A DNA stretch of 64,000 nt from positions 17,686 to 81,685 of the forward strand of contig NZ_JMLE01000022.1 of assembly GCF_000685965.1 (NCBI RefSeq), read 5' to 3'. The translations under genes were made by a program, and so were the position numbers. Origin of the DNA: Arthrobacter sp. UNC362MFTsu5.1. Its GTDB lineage: Bacteria > Actinomycetota > Actinomycetes > Actinomycetales > Micrococcaceae. Under the pieces are notes generated by a model. It did not search any database and was not told the origin of the DNA. It saw only the letters and a list, made by a program, of their open reading frames with translations. Each line of letters opens with the position of its first letter. Position 1 is the first letter of the stretch. Shown here piece by piece: positions 23,297 to 32,099 of the stretch.

Positions 23297-24523
23297 GTGT
23301 TCAGGATAGTGAAAATGCTTGTTTCGGGCCTGGCGGTGGCACTGGGCCTCAGCTTGGCGGCCATTCAGCCCGTCCAGGCAGCACCGGCTGCCGCCCAGGT
23401 GTACCTGAACCCCAATACCGGGCCCGTCGGATCGGCGGTGACAGTGAGCGGAACAGGATTCAAGGCTTCCACCACGGGAACCGTGATAATAGGCTCCACC
23501 ACGTTTTCCTTCAAGACGGCGGCAGCGGGCACCTTCAGCACCTCAATCACCATCCCCGAGGCGGCCACGGGGGCGTTGACCATTACAGCGAAAACCTCCT
23601 CCATCAAGTCCTCGGCAGTGTTCACCGTGACTTCTTCGGCCCCGGCCATTCCTCCGGTGAGCACGGCGGCGCTCCGCTTTGGGGCGGCCACGCCGGGCGG
23701 CCCGCTGGCTGGAGCCGAGCTGGACGAAGTGGCGCGGATATCGGGGGAGAGCCCGTCCACCGTGTTGTTCTACAAAGACTTCCTGCAGGCACCGCCCATC
23801 GCGGAGTTGAATGCAGTGCGGTCCCGCGGAGCCGTCCCCTTGATCACGTGGGAACCGTGGGCCTGGGGCGGCGGCCTGGCGCAGCCAGCGTACGCCCTGG
23901 ACAGGATCGCCGCGGGCGACTTTGACGCCTACATAACGCAGTGGGGGCAGGCGCTGGCATCGTGGGGTCAGCCGGTCCAGCTACGGTTCGCCCACGAGAT
24001 GAACGGCAACTGGTACCCGTGGGCGGAGGGTGTGAACGGCAACCAGCCCGGCGACTATGTACAGGCGTGGCGGCACGTGCACGACGTCGTTGCAGCAACC
24101 GGCGCCAGCAACGTGGACTGGGTATGGAGCCCGAACGTTCCGTACTTTGGCTCGACCGATCTTGCCGGACTGTTCCCGGGCGCCGGCTACGTGAACGTTG
24201 TTGCCCTCGACGGCTATAACTGGGGGACGTCGGCGTCGTGGAGCAGTTGGATGTCGCCGCAGGATCTCTTCGCGCCAGGCATTGCGAAATTGCGGACACT
24301 TGCGCCCGGACTCCCGATCCTGATCGCAGAGGTTGCGTCGGCCGAAGCCGGCGGCTCCAAAGCGCAGTGGAATACCGACCTGGTGAGCTATCTGGCAGCC
24401 CAGGCGGACGTGGAGGGATTCGTCTGGTTCCATATGCAGAAAGAAACGGACTGGCGCATCAACAGCAGCGACGCGTCGGCGGCAGCGTTCAACGCTGCGT
24501 TGGCAGCCCGCCGCGCGTCGTAG
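23297..24523 (+). CDS. Secreted GH26-family glycosidase with TIG-like domain
   Basis: A 408-residue exported protein. The signal peptide ends near AQAAPA. Residues 35-115 form an IPT/TIG-like beta domain (NPNTGPVGSAVTVSGTGF). The catalytic barrel follows. The acid/base glutamate is in LRFAHEMNGNWYPW, and the likely nucleophile is in ILIAEVASAE, both typical of GH26 (beta-mannanase and related endoglucanases). It would act outside the cell on mannan or another beta-linked polysaccharide. GTG 23297 is the start; GTG/ATG codons a few residues on are alternatives. It stands alone, with no sugar transporter beside it. Confidence 0.83.
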   Translation: MFRIVKMLVSGLAVALGLSLAAIQPVQAAPAAAQVYLNPNTGPVGSAVTVSGTGFKASTTGTVIIGSTTFSFKTAAAGTFSTSITIPEAATGALTITAKTSSIKSSAVFTVTSSAPAIPPVSTAALRFGAATPGGPLAGAELDEVARISGESPSTVLFYKDFLQAPPIAELNAVRSRGAVPLITWEPWAWGGGLAQPAYALDRIAAGDFDAYITQWGQALASWGQPVQLRFAHEMNGNWYPWAEGVNGNQPGDYVQAWRHVHDVVAATGASNVDWVWSPNVPYFGSTDLAGLFPGAGYVNVVALDGYNWGTSASWSSWMSPQDLFAPGIAKLRTLAPGLPILIAEVASAEAGGSKAQWNTDLVSYLAAQADVEGFVWFHMQKETDWRINSSDASAAAFNAALAARRAS

Positions 24524-24553
24524 GGCGGTTTCTGGGGCGGGGTAGGGCCCGCG

Positions 24554-24973
24554 TCAGGCGAGGAACTGCTCCAGCTGTTCTTCCAGGGCAGAGGCGTTCT
24601 TGAGTTCGCATTCCCAGACGGTGAGTACTTTCCAGCCGGAGGCTTCCAGGAGCCGGCGCTGTTCGGCGTCGCGGTTCCTGGTGCGGGTCCGTTTCGCCTC
24701 CCAGAACTCCGCGTTCGCCTTGGGAGCGTGTTGCCCGGCCTTGCAGTCGTGGAAATGCCAGAAACAGCCGTTGACGAAGATGACCTTATGCCGCCCCGCG
24801 AACACCAGGTCCGGATTGCCCGGGAGTTTGCCGCCGCGGGCGCTGCCGTGCAACCGGTAGCGGTAGCCCTTGGCGTGCAGGAGGCTCCGCACGAGCAGCT
24901 CCGGTTTGGTGTTCTTGCCCCGGATCCTGGACATGTTCCAGCTGCGCCGTTCGGGAGTCAGCTGGTCAGCCAT
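24554..24973 (-). CDS. vsr: Very short patch repair (Vsr) endonuclease
   Basis: A 139-residue Vsr-family nuclease. It has the N-terminal RSWNMSRIRGKNTKPE, the catalytic Asp in LPGNPDLVFAGRHKVIFVNG and the zinc ligands in GCFWHFHDC and VWECEL. Vsr nicks beside the T of T:G mismatches that arise from deaminated 5-methylcytosine. No cytosine methyltransferase gene, the usual companion, is next to it. The ATG is at 24973. Confidence 0.92.
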   Translation of the reverse strand: MADQLTPERRSWNMSRIRGKNTKPELLVRSLLHAKGYRYRLHGSARGGKLPGNPDLVFAGRHKVIFVNGCFWHFHDCKAGQHAPKANAEFWEAKRTRTRNRDAEQRRLLEASGWKVLTVWECELKNASALEEQLEQFLA

Positions 24974-24999
24974 GAATTAAGTTTAGGCGGCTGCCGTCC

Positions 25000-25434
25000 C
25001 TAGATTTCGCGCTCCGGATGTTCCCCGAACTGGAAGTGCCGTCCGCTGACCGCAACCGGCTCGATCTCAACGTAGAAGTCCTTCAGCGTGGGCACCCAAG
25101 GCTTCAAGCCGAGCGATTCCGCCACCGCGATGTCGGCCGACTGGTCCAGGACCCGCGCTGTTCCGCGAAGCACCACGGACCAGGCCTCGTCTGACATGAT
25201 GCCGTCCGTCTCAAAGAGGACTTTGGCGTTGATGGTCAGCTCTGCAAGCTTGTTCCCCGGAGCTGTCCGGAGATACAGCTTGCGGCCGCCCACGGCGTAG
25301 TTGACCGGGAAGATATCCGGTTCGCCGCCCACGGTCACAACCAGCCGGCCGTGCTTGGTGCCCTCCAGGAGCTTCCACGACTGGTCATCGTCAAGGTTCA
25401 GAATGGGATTGCCGTCTTCGTGTGTGAACATCAT
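25000..25434 (-). CDS. Pyridoxamine 5'-phosphate oxidase-family (split-barrel flavin) protein
   Basis: A 144-residue split beta-barrel protein of the PNPOx-like group. Characteristic stretches are LEGTKHGRLVVTVGGEPDIFPVNYAV near the start and a WSVVLRGTARVL strand in the middle. Members bind FMN or F420 and reduce or sense small molecules; many in actinobacteria are uncharacterised. The first two codons are both ATG (25434, 25431), so the start may be one residue shorter. It sits alone between vsr and the biotin genes. Confidence 0.82.
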   Translation of the reverse strand: MMFTHEDGNPILNLDDDQSWKLLEGTKHGRLVVTVGGEPDIFPVNYAVGGRKLYLRTAPGNKLAELTINAKVLFETDGIMSDEAWSVVLRGTARVLDQSADIAVAESLGLKPWVPTLKDFYVEIEPVAVSGRHFQFGEHPEREI

Positions 25435-25475
25435 GAGCCCTATTGTTCAGCCGGCGGCAGGCGATGGCCAGTGTC

Positions 25476-25745
25476 TTAAGGACGCATTCTCATTACGGTG
25501 ACGCCGTGCCGGGAGCATTCTGCGGTCCAGCCGAGCGGTGTCACCTGCACCTTCATGCGGCGCCGGCAGGCGGCGCAGTAGCGCGGCGGTTCCAGCGTGA
25601 GCCGCTCACCGCAGCGGAGGTGAACGTCCGACGTCGGGCCGGCGCCGCCGTCGGACGGCTCGCCGCAGTGTCCGCAATACTGTGCCGGATCGCTGGTTGG
25701 GCTGGTGGAAACCCCGGTGGTTGAGTTCGTCTGCACGGCGGTCAT
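25476..25745 (-). CDS. bsaP: Biotin synthase auxiliary protein
   Basis: An 89-residue cysteine-rich protein. Three cysteine groups are visible: CGHCGE, HLRCGERL and PRYCAACRRRMKVQVTPLGW followed by ECSRHG. The C-terminal half matches the small actinobacterial protein BsaP, which is needed for biotin synthase to regain its auxiliary iron-sulfur cluster. Its ATG overlaps the bioB stop (ATGA, 25742-25745), so it is translationally coupled to bioB. A longer reading frame in the same phase overlaps bioB but is only a shadow of it. Confidence 0.82.
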   Translation of the reverse strand: MTAVQTNSTTGVSTSPTSDPAQYCGHCGEPSDGGAGPTSDVHLRCGERLTLEPPRYCAACRRRMKVQVTPLGWTAECSRHGVTVMRMRP

Positions 25746-26776
25746 AGTGTCTTTTGGAGTTCCTTGATGGGCATGTTCAGCTCCACGAGGAGGTTGAGGT
25801 CGGCGGTGGCGGGGCGGCCGAGGGTGGTGAGGTAGTTGCCGACGATGACGGCGTTGATGCCGCCGAGGAGGCCTTCGCGGGTGCCGAGGTCGCCGAGGGT
25901 CAGTTCCCGGCCGCCGGCGTAGCGCAGCACGGTGCGGGGCATGGCGAGGCGGAACGCGGCAATCGCGCGGAGGGCGTCCTTGCCGTCCATGATGCCCTGG
26001 TTTTCCAGCGGGGTGCCGGGGCGGGGGTTGAGGAAGTTCAGCGGGACTTCGTGGGGTTCGAGGGCTGCGAGCTGGGCTGCGAGTTCGGCCCGCTGTTCGA
26101 GGGTTTCGCCCATGCCGATCAGGGCGCCGCAGCACAGTTCCATGCCGGCGGCCTTGACCATGTTGCAGGTCTCGAGGCGTTCTTCGTAGCTGTGGGTGGT
26201 GACGACTTCGGGGAAGTAGCTGCGGGCGGTTTCGAGGTTGTGGTTGTAGCGGTGCACGCCCCATTCGGCGAGCTGTTCCACTTGGCGCTGGGTGAGCATG
26301 CCCAGGGAGCAGGCGATGTTGATGTCCACGGCTTCGTTGATGCGGTCGATCGCGAACTTGATCTGGTTCATGAGTTTGATGTCGGGGCCGCGGACGGCGG
26401 CGACGATGCAGAACTCGGTGGCCCCCGTCGCGGCGGTTTCCTTGGCGGCTTTGACGAGTTCGGGAATGTCGAGCCAGACGCCTCTTACCGGGCTGTCAAA
26501 GAGGCCGGACTGGCTGCAGAAGTGGCAGTCCTCGGGGCAACCGCCGGTCTTGATCGAGATGATGCCTTCCACTTCGACGTCCTCCCCGCAGTGCTTGAGG
26601 CGCACTTCGTGGGCCAGCTGCAGCGCGGCGGGAAGGGCGGCGTCCGGGAGGCGGAGGATCTCTTCGAGCTGCGGCTGGGTCAGGCCGATGCCGTCTTCGA
26701 GGACCTGACGGCGGGCGGTTTCAAGGATTTTCGCGCTTGTTTCGTCGATGGTTGGAACGGCTGCCTGAATCGTCAT
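25742..26776 (-). CDS. bioB: Biotin synthase
   Basis: A 344-residue radical SAM enzyme that inserts sulfur into dethiobiotin. The cluster-binding CxxxCxxC motif is GGCPEDCHFCSQSGLF near residues 70-85. Also present are the family segments YNHNLETARSYFPEVVTTHSYEER and GLIGMGET-like ALIGMGETLEQR. AAGGA precedes the ATG at 26776. It is the first gene of a two-gene unit with bsaP; bioA, bioD and bioF are not in the window. Confidence 0.96.
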   Translation of the reverse strand: MTIQAAVPTIDETSAKILETARRQVLEDGIGLTQPQLEEILRLPDAALPAALQLAHEVRLKHCGEDVEVEGIISIKTGGCPEDCHFCSQSGLFDSPVRGVWLDIPELVKAAKETAATGATEFCIVAAVRGPDIKLMNQIKFAIDRINEAVDINIACSLGMLTQRQVEQLAEWGVHRYNHNLETARSYFPEVVTTHSYEERLETCNMVKAAGMELCCGALIGMGETLEQRAELAAQLAALEPHEVPLNFLNPRPGTPLENQGIMDGKDALRAIAAFRLAMPRTVLRYAGGRELTLGDLGTREGLLGGINAVIVGNYLTTLGRPATADLNLLVELNMPIKELQKTL

Positions 26777-27058
26777 TGAGGGGTCCTTTTCGCGGGGACG
26801 GCTGGTCGCCTCTGACGCTAGTTTGGCTTTTTGTTGGCTTTTTTGTGGGAAGTAAACAAAGAGCAGGCGCTGAACTTGGGCAGCTGTTTTCGGGGTGGAG
26901 TCTGGGCGGTGTGACTTCCTAACGGAAGCAGCGGGTGATACACCGGAGGCTGTGGATAACTTTGAGCGCCAAAGTGTGACCTCAGTTACCCTTTAACCAT
27001 CGTCCGGATTTATTGCGGGCGTTCGGACGTCTTGAAACTATCGGGGGAATAGCTGCCC
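26777..27058. other. Divergent intergenic region, bioB to lipoprotein gene
   Basis: A 282-base divergent region with no supported gene. It contains an AT-rich stretch (26820-26870) where the bioB promoter could lie. GGGGGAAT before 27059 serves as ribosome site for the lipoprotein gene. I saw no riboswitch and no convincing BioQ-type palindrome. Confidence 0.5.
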
Positions 27059-27721
27059 ATGACATCTCGTACTTTGCCTTCCGCACGGTTGCGCTATTCC
27101 GCCGCTGCAGTTTTTGTCGCTTCTGTCCTGGTTTTGTCGGCGTGCAACGGGGGCGGCACTACGCCCGGGAATGAGGGTACGTCGGCGTCCGCCTCGGCTT
27201 CCGCTTCTGCCTCGTCCACGCCAAGCCCGACGCCGACTCCCACCGCGGCCTACAAGCCCGCCGACGCCAAGGGAAAAGCCCAGAACGTTCCCGTTCCGGT
27301 GCTGCCCGAAGCCGCCAAGGCGGAGACGAAGGAAGGGCTGGAAGCTTTCGCTCACTATTGGTACTCGACGCTTAGCTATGCCTACGAGACCGGCGACACG
27401 TCTGTAATGGATGAAATTACTATGACCGGCTGCGCCAACTGCGAAGAGGCAAGAAAGGTCATAGCTAACTGGAACTCAGGTGGCCGATGGCTTGAGGGCG
27501 GCAAGATCACAACCCCGGCGATTGAAACGACCTTCAAAGTGGCTTCGGATGGAAACTATCAGGTGATAGTTCAAGTCCAGCAAACGGAAATTCGGGCTTA
27601 CAAATCAGATGGCTCTCAGTCGGACAGTGTGATTCCTGCTTCGGATGTCGCTCAGATTTTTATGGCCAATAGGTCCCCTAATGGCTGGCAGCTTGCCGAC
27701 GTGCAACGTCTCAACGGTTAG
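27059..27721 (+). CDS. DUF6318 family lipoprotein
   Basis: A 220-residue exported lipoprotein. The signal peptide ends in the lipobox LVLSAC (Cys30). A low-complexity Ser/Ala then Pro/Thr linker follows, and then a folded domain from about residue 85 containing AFAHYWYSTLSYAYETGDTSVMDEIT and GCANCEE. This layout matches the actinobacterial DUF6318 family, an NTF2-like domain of unknown role. The last third has noticeably lower GC than its neighbours. A secreted PKD-like protein gene starts nine bases after its stop, so the two probably form an operon. Confidence 0.8.
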   Translation: MTSRTLPSARLRYSAAAVFVASVLVLSACNGGGTTPGNEGTSASASASASASSTPSPTPTPTAAYKPADAKGKAQNVPVPVLPEAAKAETKEGLEAFAHYWYSTLSYAYETGDTSVMDEITMTGCANCEEARKVIANWNSGGRWLEGGKITTPAIETTFKVASDGNYQVIVQVQQTEIRAYKSDGSQSDSVIPASDVAQIFMANRSPNGWQLADVQRLNG

Positions 27722-27729
27722 CCGAATCC

Positions 27730-28686
27730 ATGACAGGGGGAGCGTGGACGAAGAGACTTATTGTTTCCGTGCTGCTAGCGGCAATGGCCCATGTCGCCAC
27801 ATACACGCCGCTAGCGGCGTCCGAGGGATCTGATGAGGGGCCACTAGCGGGCTTCGCCCCTGGCGGCGTTGATGTCGGAGGATCTAAGACAATCTGGGTG
27901 GTCGACCCAGAAACTGGAACCTACGTTCCATCTACGACCGGAATCGCAACTGACCCCAACCAGTACAAATACGAACTCCAGTGCCACTTAGGCGGCGCCG
28001 ATTTCGATACACCCTGTTTAGCCCGGCAGTTGGAATGCAAGAACGGCCCCGATGGCAAGGACGGCATCCCCGTCGTCTGGCTCAAAGCCCCGAAGGGCGT
28101 GGAGAACCCCGCCTGGACGTTCCATTCAGGCCCCACCTGCCTTTTCGATCCGCGACCCGAGGACCTGCTTCCGCGCATTGCGGCATTGATTCAGAACGAG
28201 TTCCAGAAGCTTCCCGTGGCCGCAGGAACCGTCACGGCGCAACCGAGCCCGCATACCCTTCGCGGAGCCGAGACGAATTTCTTCACGGACTCGGCAGAGC
28301 AGACTTTCGACATCACCATCCTGGCCCAGAAGGTGCACGTCGTGGCGACCCCGGCCCAATACACCTGGAGCTACGGCGACGGAACAACACTTGGCCCCCA
28401 GCAATCCGCAGGCGGCCCGCTGCCACAGGACCGCTGGGGTGAAAGGACCCGCACCAGCCACGTCTACACGCAGACCGGCGACTTCCAAGTGGTGCTCACG
28501 ACGCACTTCCAGGGAACTTACTCCGTCAACAACGGCCCGCCACTGCCAATCCCTGGTCAAGGCCAGTTCAGTTCGCCGCCTCAGACCATCAGTGTGTGGC
28601 GTTCCATCACCCGCAACTACGCCGACGACTGCATCAAAAACCCGCAAGGCCAAGGCTGCCCGGGAGCCGCGCCGCCTACCCCCTAG
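27730..28686 (+). CDS. Secreted protein with PKD-like domain
   Basis: A 318-residue protein with an N-terminal signal peptide (about residues 1-30), four to six cysteines likely forming disulfides, and a C-terminal beta domain. The segment YTWSYGDGTT, followed by TSHVYTQTGDFQVVLTTHF, is the classic PKD-domain WDFGDG/YxxPGxYxVxL pattern. It has no catalytic motif I can recognise, and no second anchor. It directly follows the DUF6318 lipoprotein gene. It may be an extracellular binding partner of that lipoprotein, which is inference only. Confidence 0.65.
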   Translation: MTGGAWTKRLIVSVLLAAMAHVATYTPLAASEGSDEGPLAGFAPGGVDVGGSKTIWVVDPETGTYVPSTTGIATDPNQYKYELQCHLGGADFDTPCLARQLECKNGPDGKDGIPVVWLKAPKGVENPAWTFHSGPTCLFDPRPEDLLPRIAALIQNEFQKLPVAAGTVTAQPSPHTLRGAETNFFTDSAEQTFDITILAQKVHVVATPAQYTWSYGDGTTLGPQQSAGGPLPQDRWGERTRTSHVYTQTGDFQVVLTTHFQGTYSVNNGPPLPIPGQGQFSSPPQTISVWRSITRNYADDCIKNPQGQGCPGAAPPTP

Positions 28687-28698
28687 CCGGCCACCTCC

Positions 28699-28720
28699 TG
28701 GCTAGACCAACCCCTAGCCA
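28699..28720. terminator. Weak hairpin between convergent genes
   Basis: TGGCTAG (28699-28705) and CTAGCCA (28714-28720) can form a seven-base-pair stem with an eight-base loop. It lies between the convergent PKD-protein gene and the GAF regulator gene. No T-tract follows. Confidence 0.35.
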
Positions 28721-28738
28721 GCCCAGTCCGCCCCCCGT

Positions 28739-30049
28739 CTAGGACTGCAGTTCCCGGTCGACCCGCTCCATCCGGGCCCGGACCAGCTGAAAGCGAGGAT
28801 CGCCGGGCCCGATCAAGCTGGCAATGGCCGCCGCGCCTTCGGTATCTGACGCACCCATGTCGCTGGCACACCACTGCATGATGAGTTGCGCGTCGCCGCT
28901 GGAGCGGACCGACGCGCCCACGGCCTCATTCAGCTCGTCCCGCATCAGCTCGATGGACAGGTTCACCGAACGGTTGAGCAGCTTCGCAGGGTAGGCGCCC
29001 AGTGCCTGGGCCACCCGGCCTTCCCTCAGGTGGCCGGCAACGACCGATGCGTCCGTGACCACATGAACTGCCGACGAGAAGCGGTACGGGTTTGGTTCCA
29101 CCACGTTGCCGAGGATCCCGCGGATTCGATGCATCTCGGTCCGGATAGCCGTGGCCGCGCCGTCCTCGCCGTGCAATCGGTACGCCAGCTCATCGGCACT
29201 CCACCCCTGGGACCTGGATGCGAGCAGGGCCAGGATCTCTGCACGGCGCAGCGTCAGCGGAAGGCGGGTGCCGCCGTCGAGCTCGGCGCTGGGAGCGTCA
29301 CCCAGCAACCTCAGCATCAGCGTCGAACGTACCCCGCCCGTATGCGTGCCGCCGATCTGCTCCCGGGCCGCCGGAGCGCCGGCAGACTTCAACAACTCCT
29401 CCGCCAGCCGCACCCCGCAGCGCACCATGCGGAGGCTGTCCGGTGTCACCGATTCGAAGGGGCCGGAAACATCGAGTACTCCCACCACTTCGCCCGTGAA
29501 CGGGTCGCGGATGGGTGCAGCCGTGCACGCCCAGTCGTGATGCGTGCGCACCAGGTGTTCGGCGGAGAATAACTGCGCCGGCGCGCCGGTCACGAGGGCC
29601 TCGCTGATGGCGTTGGTCCCGACGCCGGATTCGGACCAGTCGGCGCCCTCCACAAACTCGAGCGAGTCGGCCAGCCTCAGCGCTTGCCGGCTGCCCACCC
29701 GCCACAGCACCTCACCCTGCCGGTCCGTGACGATCAGCAGGTGGCGCCCCGCCGACGACTCGTCTGCCAGCAGCTGGGACAACGCCGGCATCACGGTGGC
29801 CAACCGGTGCCCGGCGCTGAGCGAGCGTGCCTCGGATACGTCGTGCCGGTGAACCGGCCTGTGTTGATCAGGGTCGATGCCCAGCGCCAGCGAACGCTGC
29901 CAGGACTTGATCAGTCCCGGAGAAATTGAGGGATCGGGGTTGCCCGAAATGGTGGCTTCGTGGGCTTTGCGCAGCGTGCGCGCATACTCCGCCGGAGCAG
30001 TAAACCGCAGGTCGCGAAGATGGGTGATCGCGCCGGTGCCCGTCCGCAT
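28739..30049 (-). CDS. GAF-domain transcriptional activator (AcoR-like sensory part, no AAA+ domain)
   Basis: A 436-residue regulator. The N-terminal half has the SWQRSLALGIDP helix and a GAF sensor (TDRQGEVLWRVGS to GVLDVSGPF), as in AcoR-type proteins. The AAA+ sigma-54 domain is missing. Instead residues 270-350 form a winged-helix domain (LTLRRAEILALLASRSQGWSADELAYRL). It is divergent from the monooxygenase-dehydrogenase-reductase genes at 30222-34373 and likely activates them when it senses a ketone or alcohol. The start at ATG 30049 follows GGGAG; longer frames upstream have no such signal. Confidence 0.82.
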   Translation of the reverse strand: MRTGTGAITHLRDLRFTAPAEYARTLRKAHEATISGNPDPSISPGLIKSWQRSLALGIDPDQHRPVHRHDVSEARSLSAGHRLATVMPALSQLLADESSAGRHLLIVTDRQGEVLWRVGSRQALRLADSLEFVEGADWSESGVGTNAISEALVTGAPAQLFSAEHLVRTHHDWACTAAPIRDPFTGEVVGVLDVSGPFESVTPDSLRMVRCGVRLAEELLKSAGAPAAREQIGGTHTGGVRSTLMLRLLGDAPSAELDGGTRLPLTLRRAEILALLASRSQGWSADELAYRLHGEDGAATAIRTEMHRIRGILGNVVEPNPYRFSSAVHVVTDASVVAGHLREGRVAQALGAYPAKLLNRSVNLSIELMRDELNEAVGASVRSSGDAQLIMQWCASDMGASDTEGAAAIASLIGPGDPRFQLVRARMERVDRELQS

Positions 30050-30148
30050 CCGCAATCTCCCAACTCGTCTTCGAATCGTGCTCGGACCGCCCGAAGAAAT
30101 CGGGGAGGAGGCCGTGTCACTCGATTGTAACCCTAGGGGGCTTTTACT

Positions 30149-30164
30149 TGTGATGCGGGTCACG
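30149..30164. promoter_or_regulatory. Candidate CRP/GlxR box in the divergent promoter region
   Basis: TGTGA-N6-TCACG matches the CRP/GlxR consensus TGTGA-N6-TCACA at nine of ten positions. It lies 58 bases before the monooxygenase start and 100 before the regulator start. It suggests cAMP-linked carbon control of the divergent genes. Confidence 0.5.
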
Positions 30165-30221
30165 GCCGGGCGGGGCGACAAAACCGGTCGCGGCCCACCG
30201 CAAGCAACGGAAAGAGGAATC

Positions 30222-32012
30222 ATGCCTGAGACACCAAACGGCATCGTGGAGGCCTGGCTGGCGCAGTTCGATGAGGCGCTGCGCAGCAAGGACACCGACG
30301 CCGCAGTACAGCTGTTTGAAGACGAACCCTATTGGCGCGACTTTGTATCCTTCACCTGGAACCTCAAGACGCTCGAGGGCAGGGCCGAGATCAAACGCAT
30401 GCTGGATGCCACGCTCGCGGACGTTCAGCCCACTAACTGGGCGCTCGCCGAGGATGCCACCGGGGACGCAGCGAACACCGAGGCCTGGGTGGACTTCGAA
30501 ACCTCCCAGGCGCGGGGCTACGCCCACTTGCGTCTCCGCGACGGCAAGTGCTGGACGCTTCTCACCACCATGAAAGAGCTGAAGGGCTTCGAGGAGAAAA
30601 AGGGCCCCAACCGCGAGAAGGGTGTGGCGCACCAGATCAGCAAGGGCCGTAAATCGTGGCTGGAACTCAAGGAGGAGGAGGAAGCCCGCCTGGGATACGA
30701 AGACCAGCCATACACCGTGATCATCGGCGGAGGCCAAGGCGGCATTGGACTCGGCGCACGGCTGCGACGGCTGGGTGTGCCCACCATCATCATCGAGAAG
30801 AACGAAAAACCCGGCGACTCCTGGCGGAACCGGTACAAGTCCCTCCACCTGCACGATCCCGTCTGGTACGACCACCTTCCCTACATGAAGTTCCCTGATG
30901 ACTGGCCCGTTTTCGCGGCCAAGGACAAGATCGGCGACTGGCTCGAGAACTACACCCGGATCATGGAACTCAACTACTGGTCCAAGACCGAGTGCACCAA
31001 CGCCCGCTTCGATGAAGCGTCCCAGGAGTGGATCGTGCAGGTAATGCGCGACGGCGAACCGGTCACCTTGCGTCCCAAGCAGCTGGTCTTCGCCCTGGGC
31101 GTCTCCGGATATCCGAACGTTCCAACGTTCGACGGTGCCGAGTCCTTCCTGGGACAGCAGTACCACTCGTCCAAGCACCCGGGCGGCGGAGACTGGACCG
31201 GCAAGAAGGCCGTGGTGATCGGGTCCAACAACTCGGCGCACGACATCTGCGCCGACCTGTGGGAACACGGCGCGGAGGTCACCATGGTCCAGCGGTCGTC
31301 AACACACATTGCCCGGAGCGAGTCACTCATGGACCTGGCCCTTGGCGACCTGTATTCGGAGAAGGCGTTAGCCAACGGTGTCACCACGGAGAAGGCCGAT
31401 CTCCTCTTCGCGTCCTTGCCGTACCGGATCCTGCCCGAAGCCCAAATCCCCGTTTACGAGGAAATGGCCAGGCGCGACGCCGACTTCTACTCGCAGCTTG
31501 AGGCTGCCGGTTTCGACCTGGACTTCGGGGTGGACGGTTCGGGCCTGTTCCTCAAGTACCTGAGGCGCGGCTCGGGCTACTACATCGACGTCGGCGCCTC
31601 CCAACTGATCATTGACGGCCGGGTCAAGCTCGCTAACGGGCAAGTCACCAAAATCACCGGGAACGCCGTGGTCATGGACAGCGGAGCGGAGCTCGAAGCC
31701 GACGTCATCATCTATGCCACCGGCTACGGATCCATGAACGGCTGGCTGGCCGACCTCGTCTCACCCGAGGTGGCTGACGCCGTCGGCAAATGCTGGGGCT
31801 TCGGCTCGGACACGCCCAAGGACCCAGGGCCGTGGGAGGGGGAGCTGCGCAACATGTGGAAGCCCACCAACGTTGAGAATCTCTGGATTCACGGCGGCAA
31901 CCTGCACCAGAGCCGCCACTATTCCAACTACCTCGCCCTGCAGCTCAAGGCGCGGATGGAGGGACTGCCCACGCCGGTTTACGAGCTCCAGCCCACACAC
32001 CACACGCGCTGA
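30222..32012 (+). CDS. Flavin-containing monooxygenase with N-terminal NTF2-like domain
   Basis: A 596-residue fusion. Residues 10-125 are an NTF2/SnoaL-like domain. The rest is a two-dinucleotide-domain monooxygenase: FAD site GGGQGGIG near 168-175, NADPH region VVIGSNNSAHD near 333, and the family fingerprint FLGQQYHSSKH near 308. The fingerprint fits FxGxxxH, but ends in His where FMOs have Tyr/Phe and Baeyer-Villiger enzymes have Trp. It probably hydroxylates or Baeyer-Villiger-oxidises a small ketone or N/S compound. ATG 30222 follows AAAGAGGA. It leads an apparent operon with an alcohol dehydrogenase and an Old Yellow Enzyme, opposite the GAF regulator. Confidence 0.85.
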   Translation: MPETPNGIVEAWLAQFDEALRSKDTDAAVQLFEDEPYWRDFVSFTWNLKTLEGRAEIKRMLDATLADVQPTNWALAEDATGDAANTEAWVDFETSQARGYAHLRLRDGKCWTLLTTMKELKGFEEKKGPNREKGVAHQISKGRKSWLELKEEEEARLGYEDQPYTVIIGGGQGGIGLGARLRRLGVPTIIIEKNEKPGDSWRNRYKSLHLHDPVWYDHLPYMKFPDDWPVFAAKDKIGDWLENYTRIMELNYWSKTECTNARFDEASQEWIVQVMRDGEPVTLRPKQLVFALGVSGYPNVPTFDGAESFLGQQYHSSKHPGGGDWTGKKAVVIGSNNSAHDICADLWEHGAEVTMVQRSSTHIARSESLMDLALGDLYSEKALANGVTTEKADLLFASLPYRILPEAQIPVYEEMARRDADFYSQLEAAGFDLDFGVDGSGLFLKYLRRGSGYYIDVGASQLIIDGRVKLANGQVTKITGNAVVMDSGAELEADVIIYATGYGSMNGWLADLVSPEVADAVGKCWGFGSDTPKDPGPWEGELRNMWKPTNVENLWIHGGNLHQSRHYSNYLALQLKARMEGLPTPVYELQPTHHTR

Positions 32013-32099
32013 CCAAACTGAGCAGGGGGGCCGTGACAACCACAGTTCCCCGGGACCACACTGGGGTGACGGACCCCTGCTGTGACAGTCCAACGACAT

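Noticed and set aside
25746..26264. Extension of bsaP frame into bioB
   Set aside because: The stretch is Arg/Pro-rich shadow of bioB; the ATGA overlap gives a natural start at 25745.
29877..30221. Upstream extension of the monooxygenase gene
   Set aside because: It would run through the divergent regulator gene and the promoter region; ATG 30222 has a good ribosome site.
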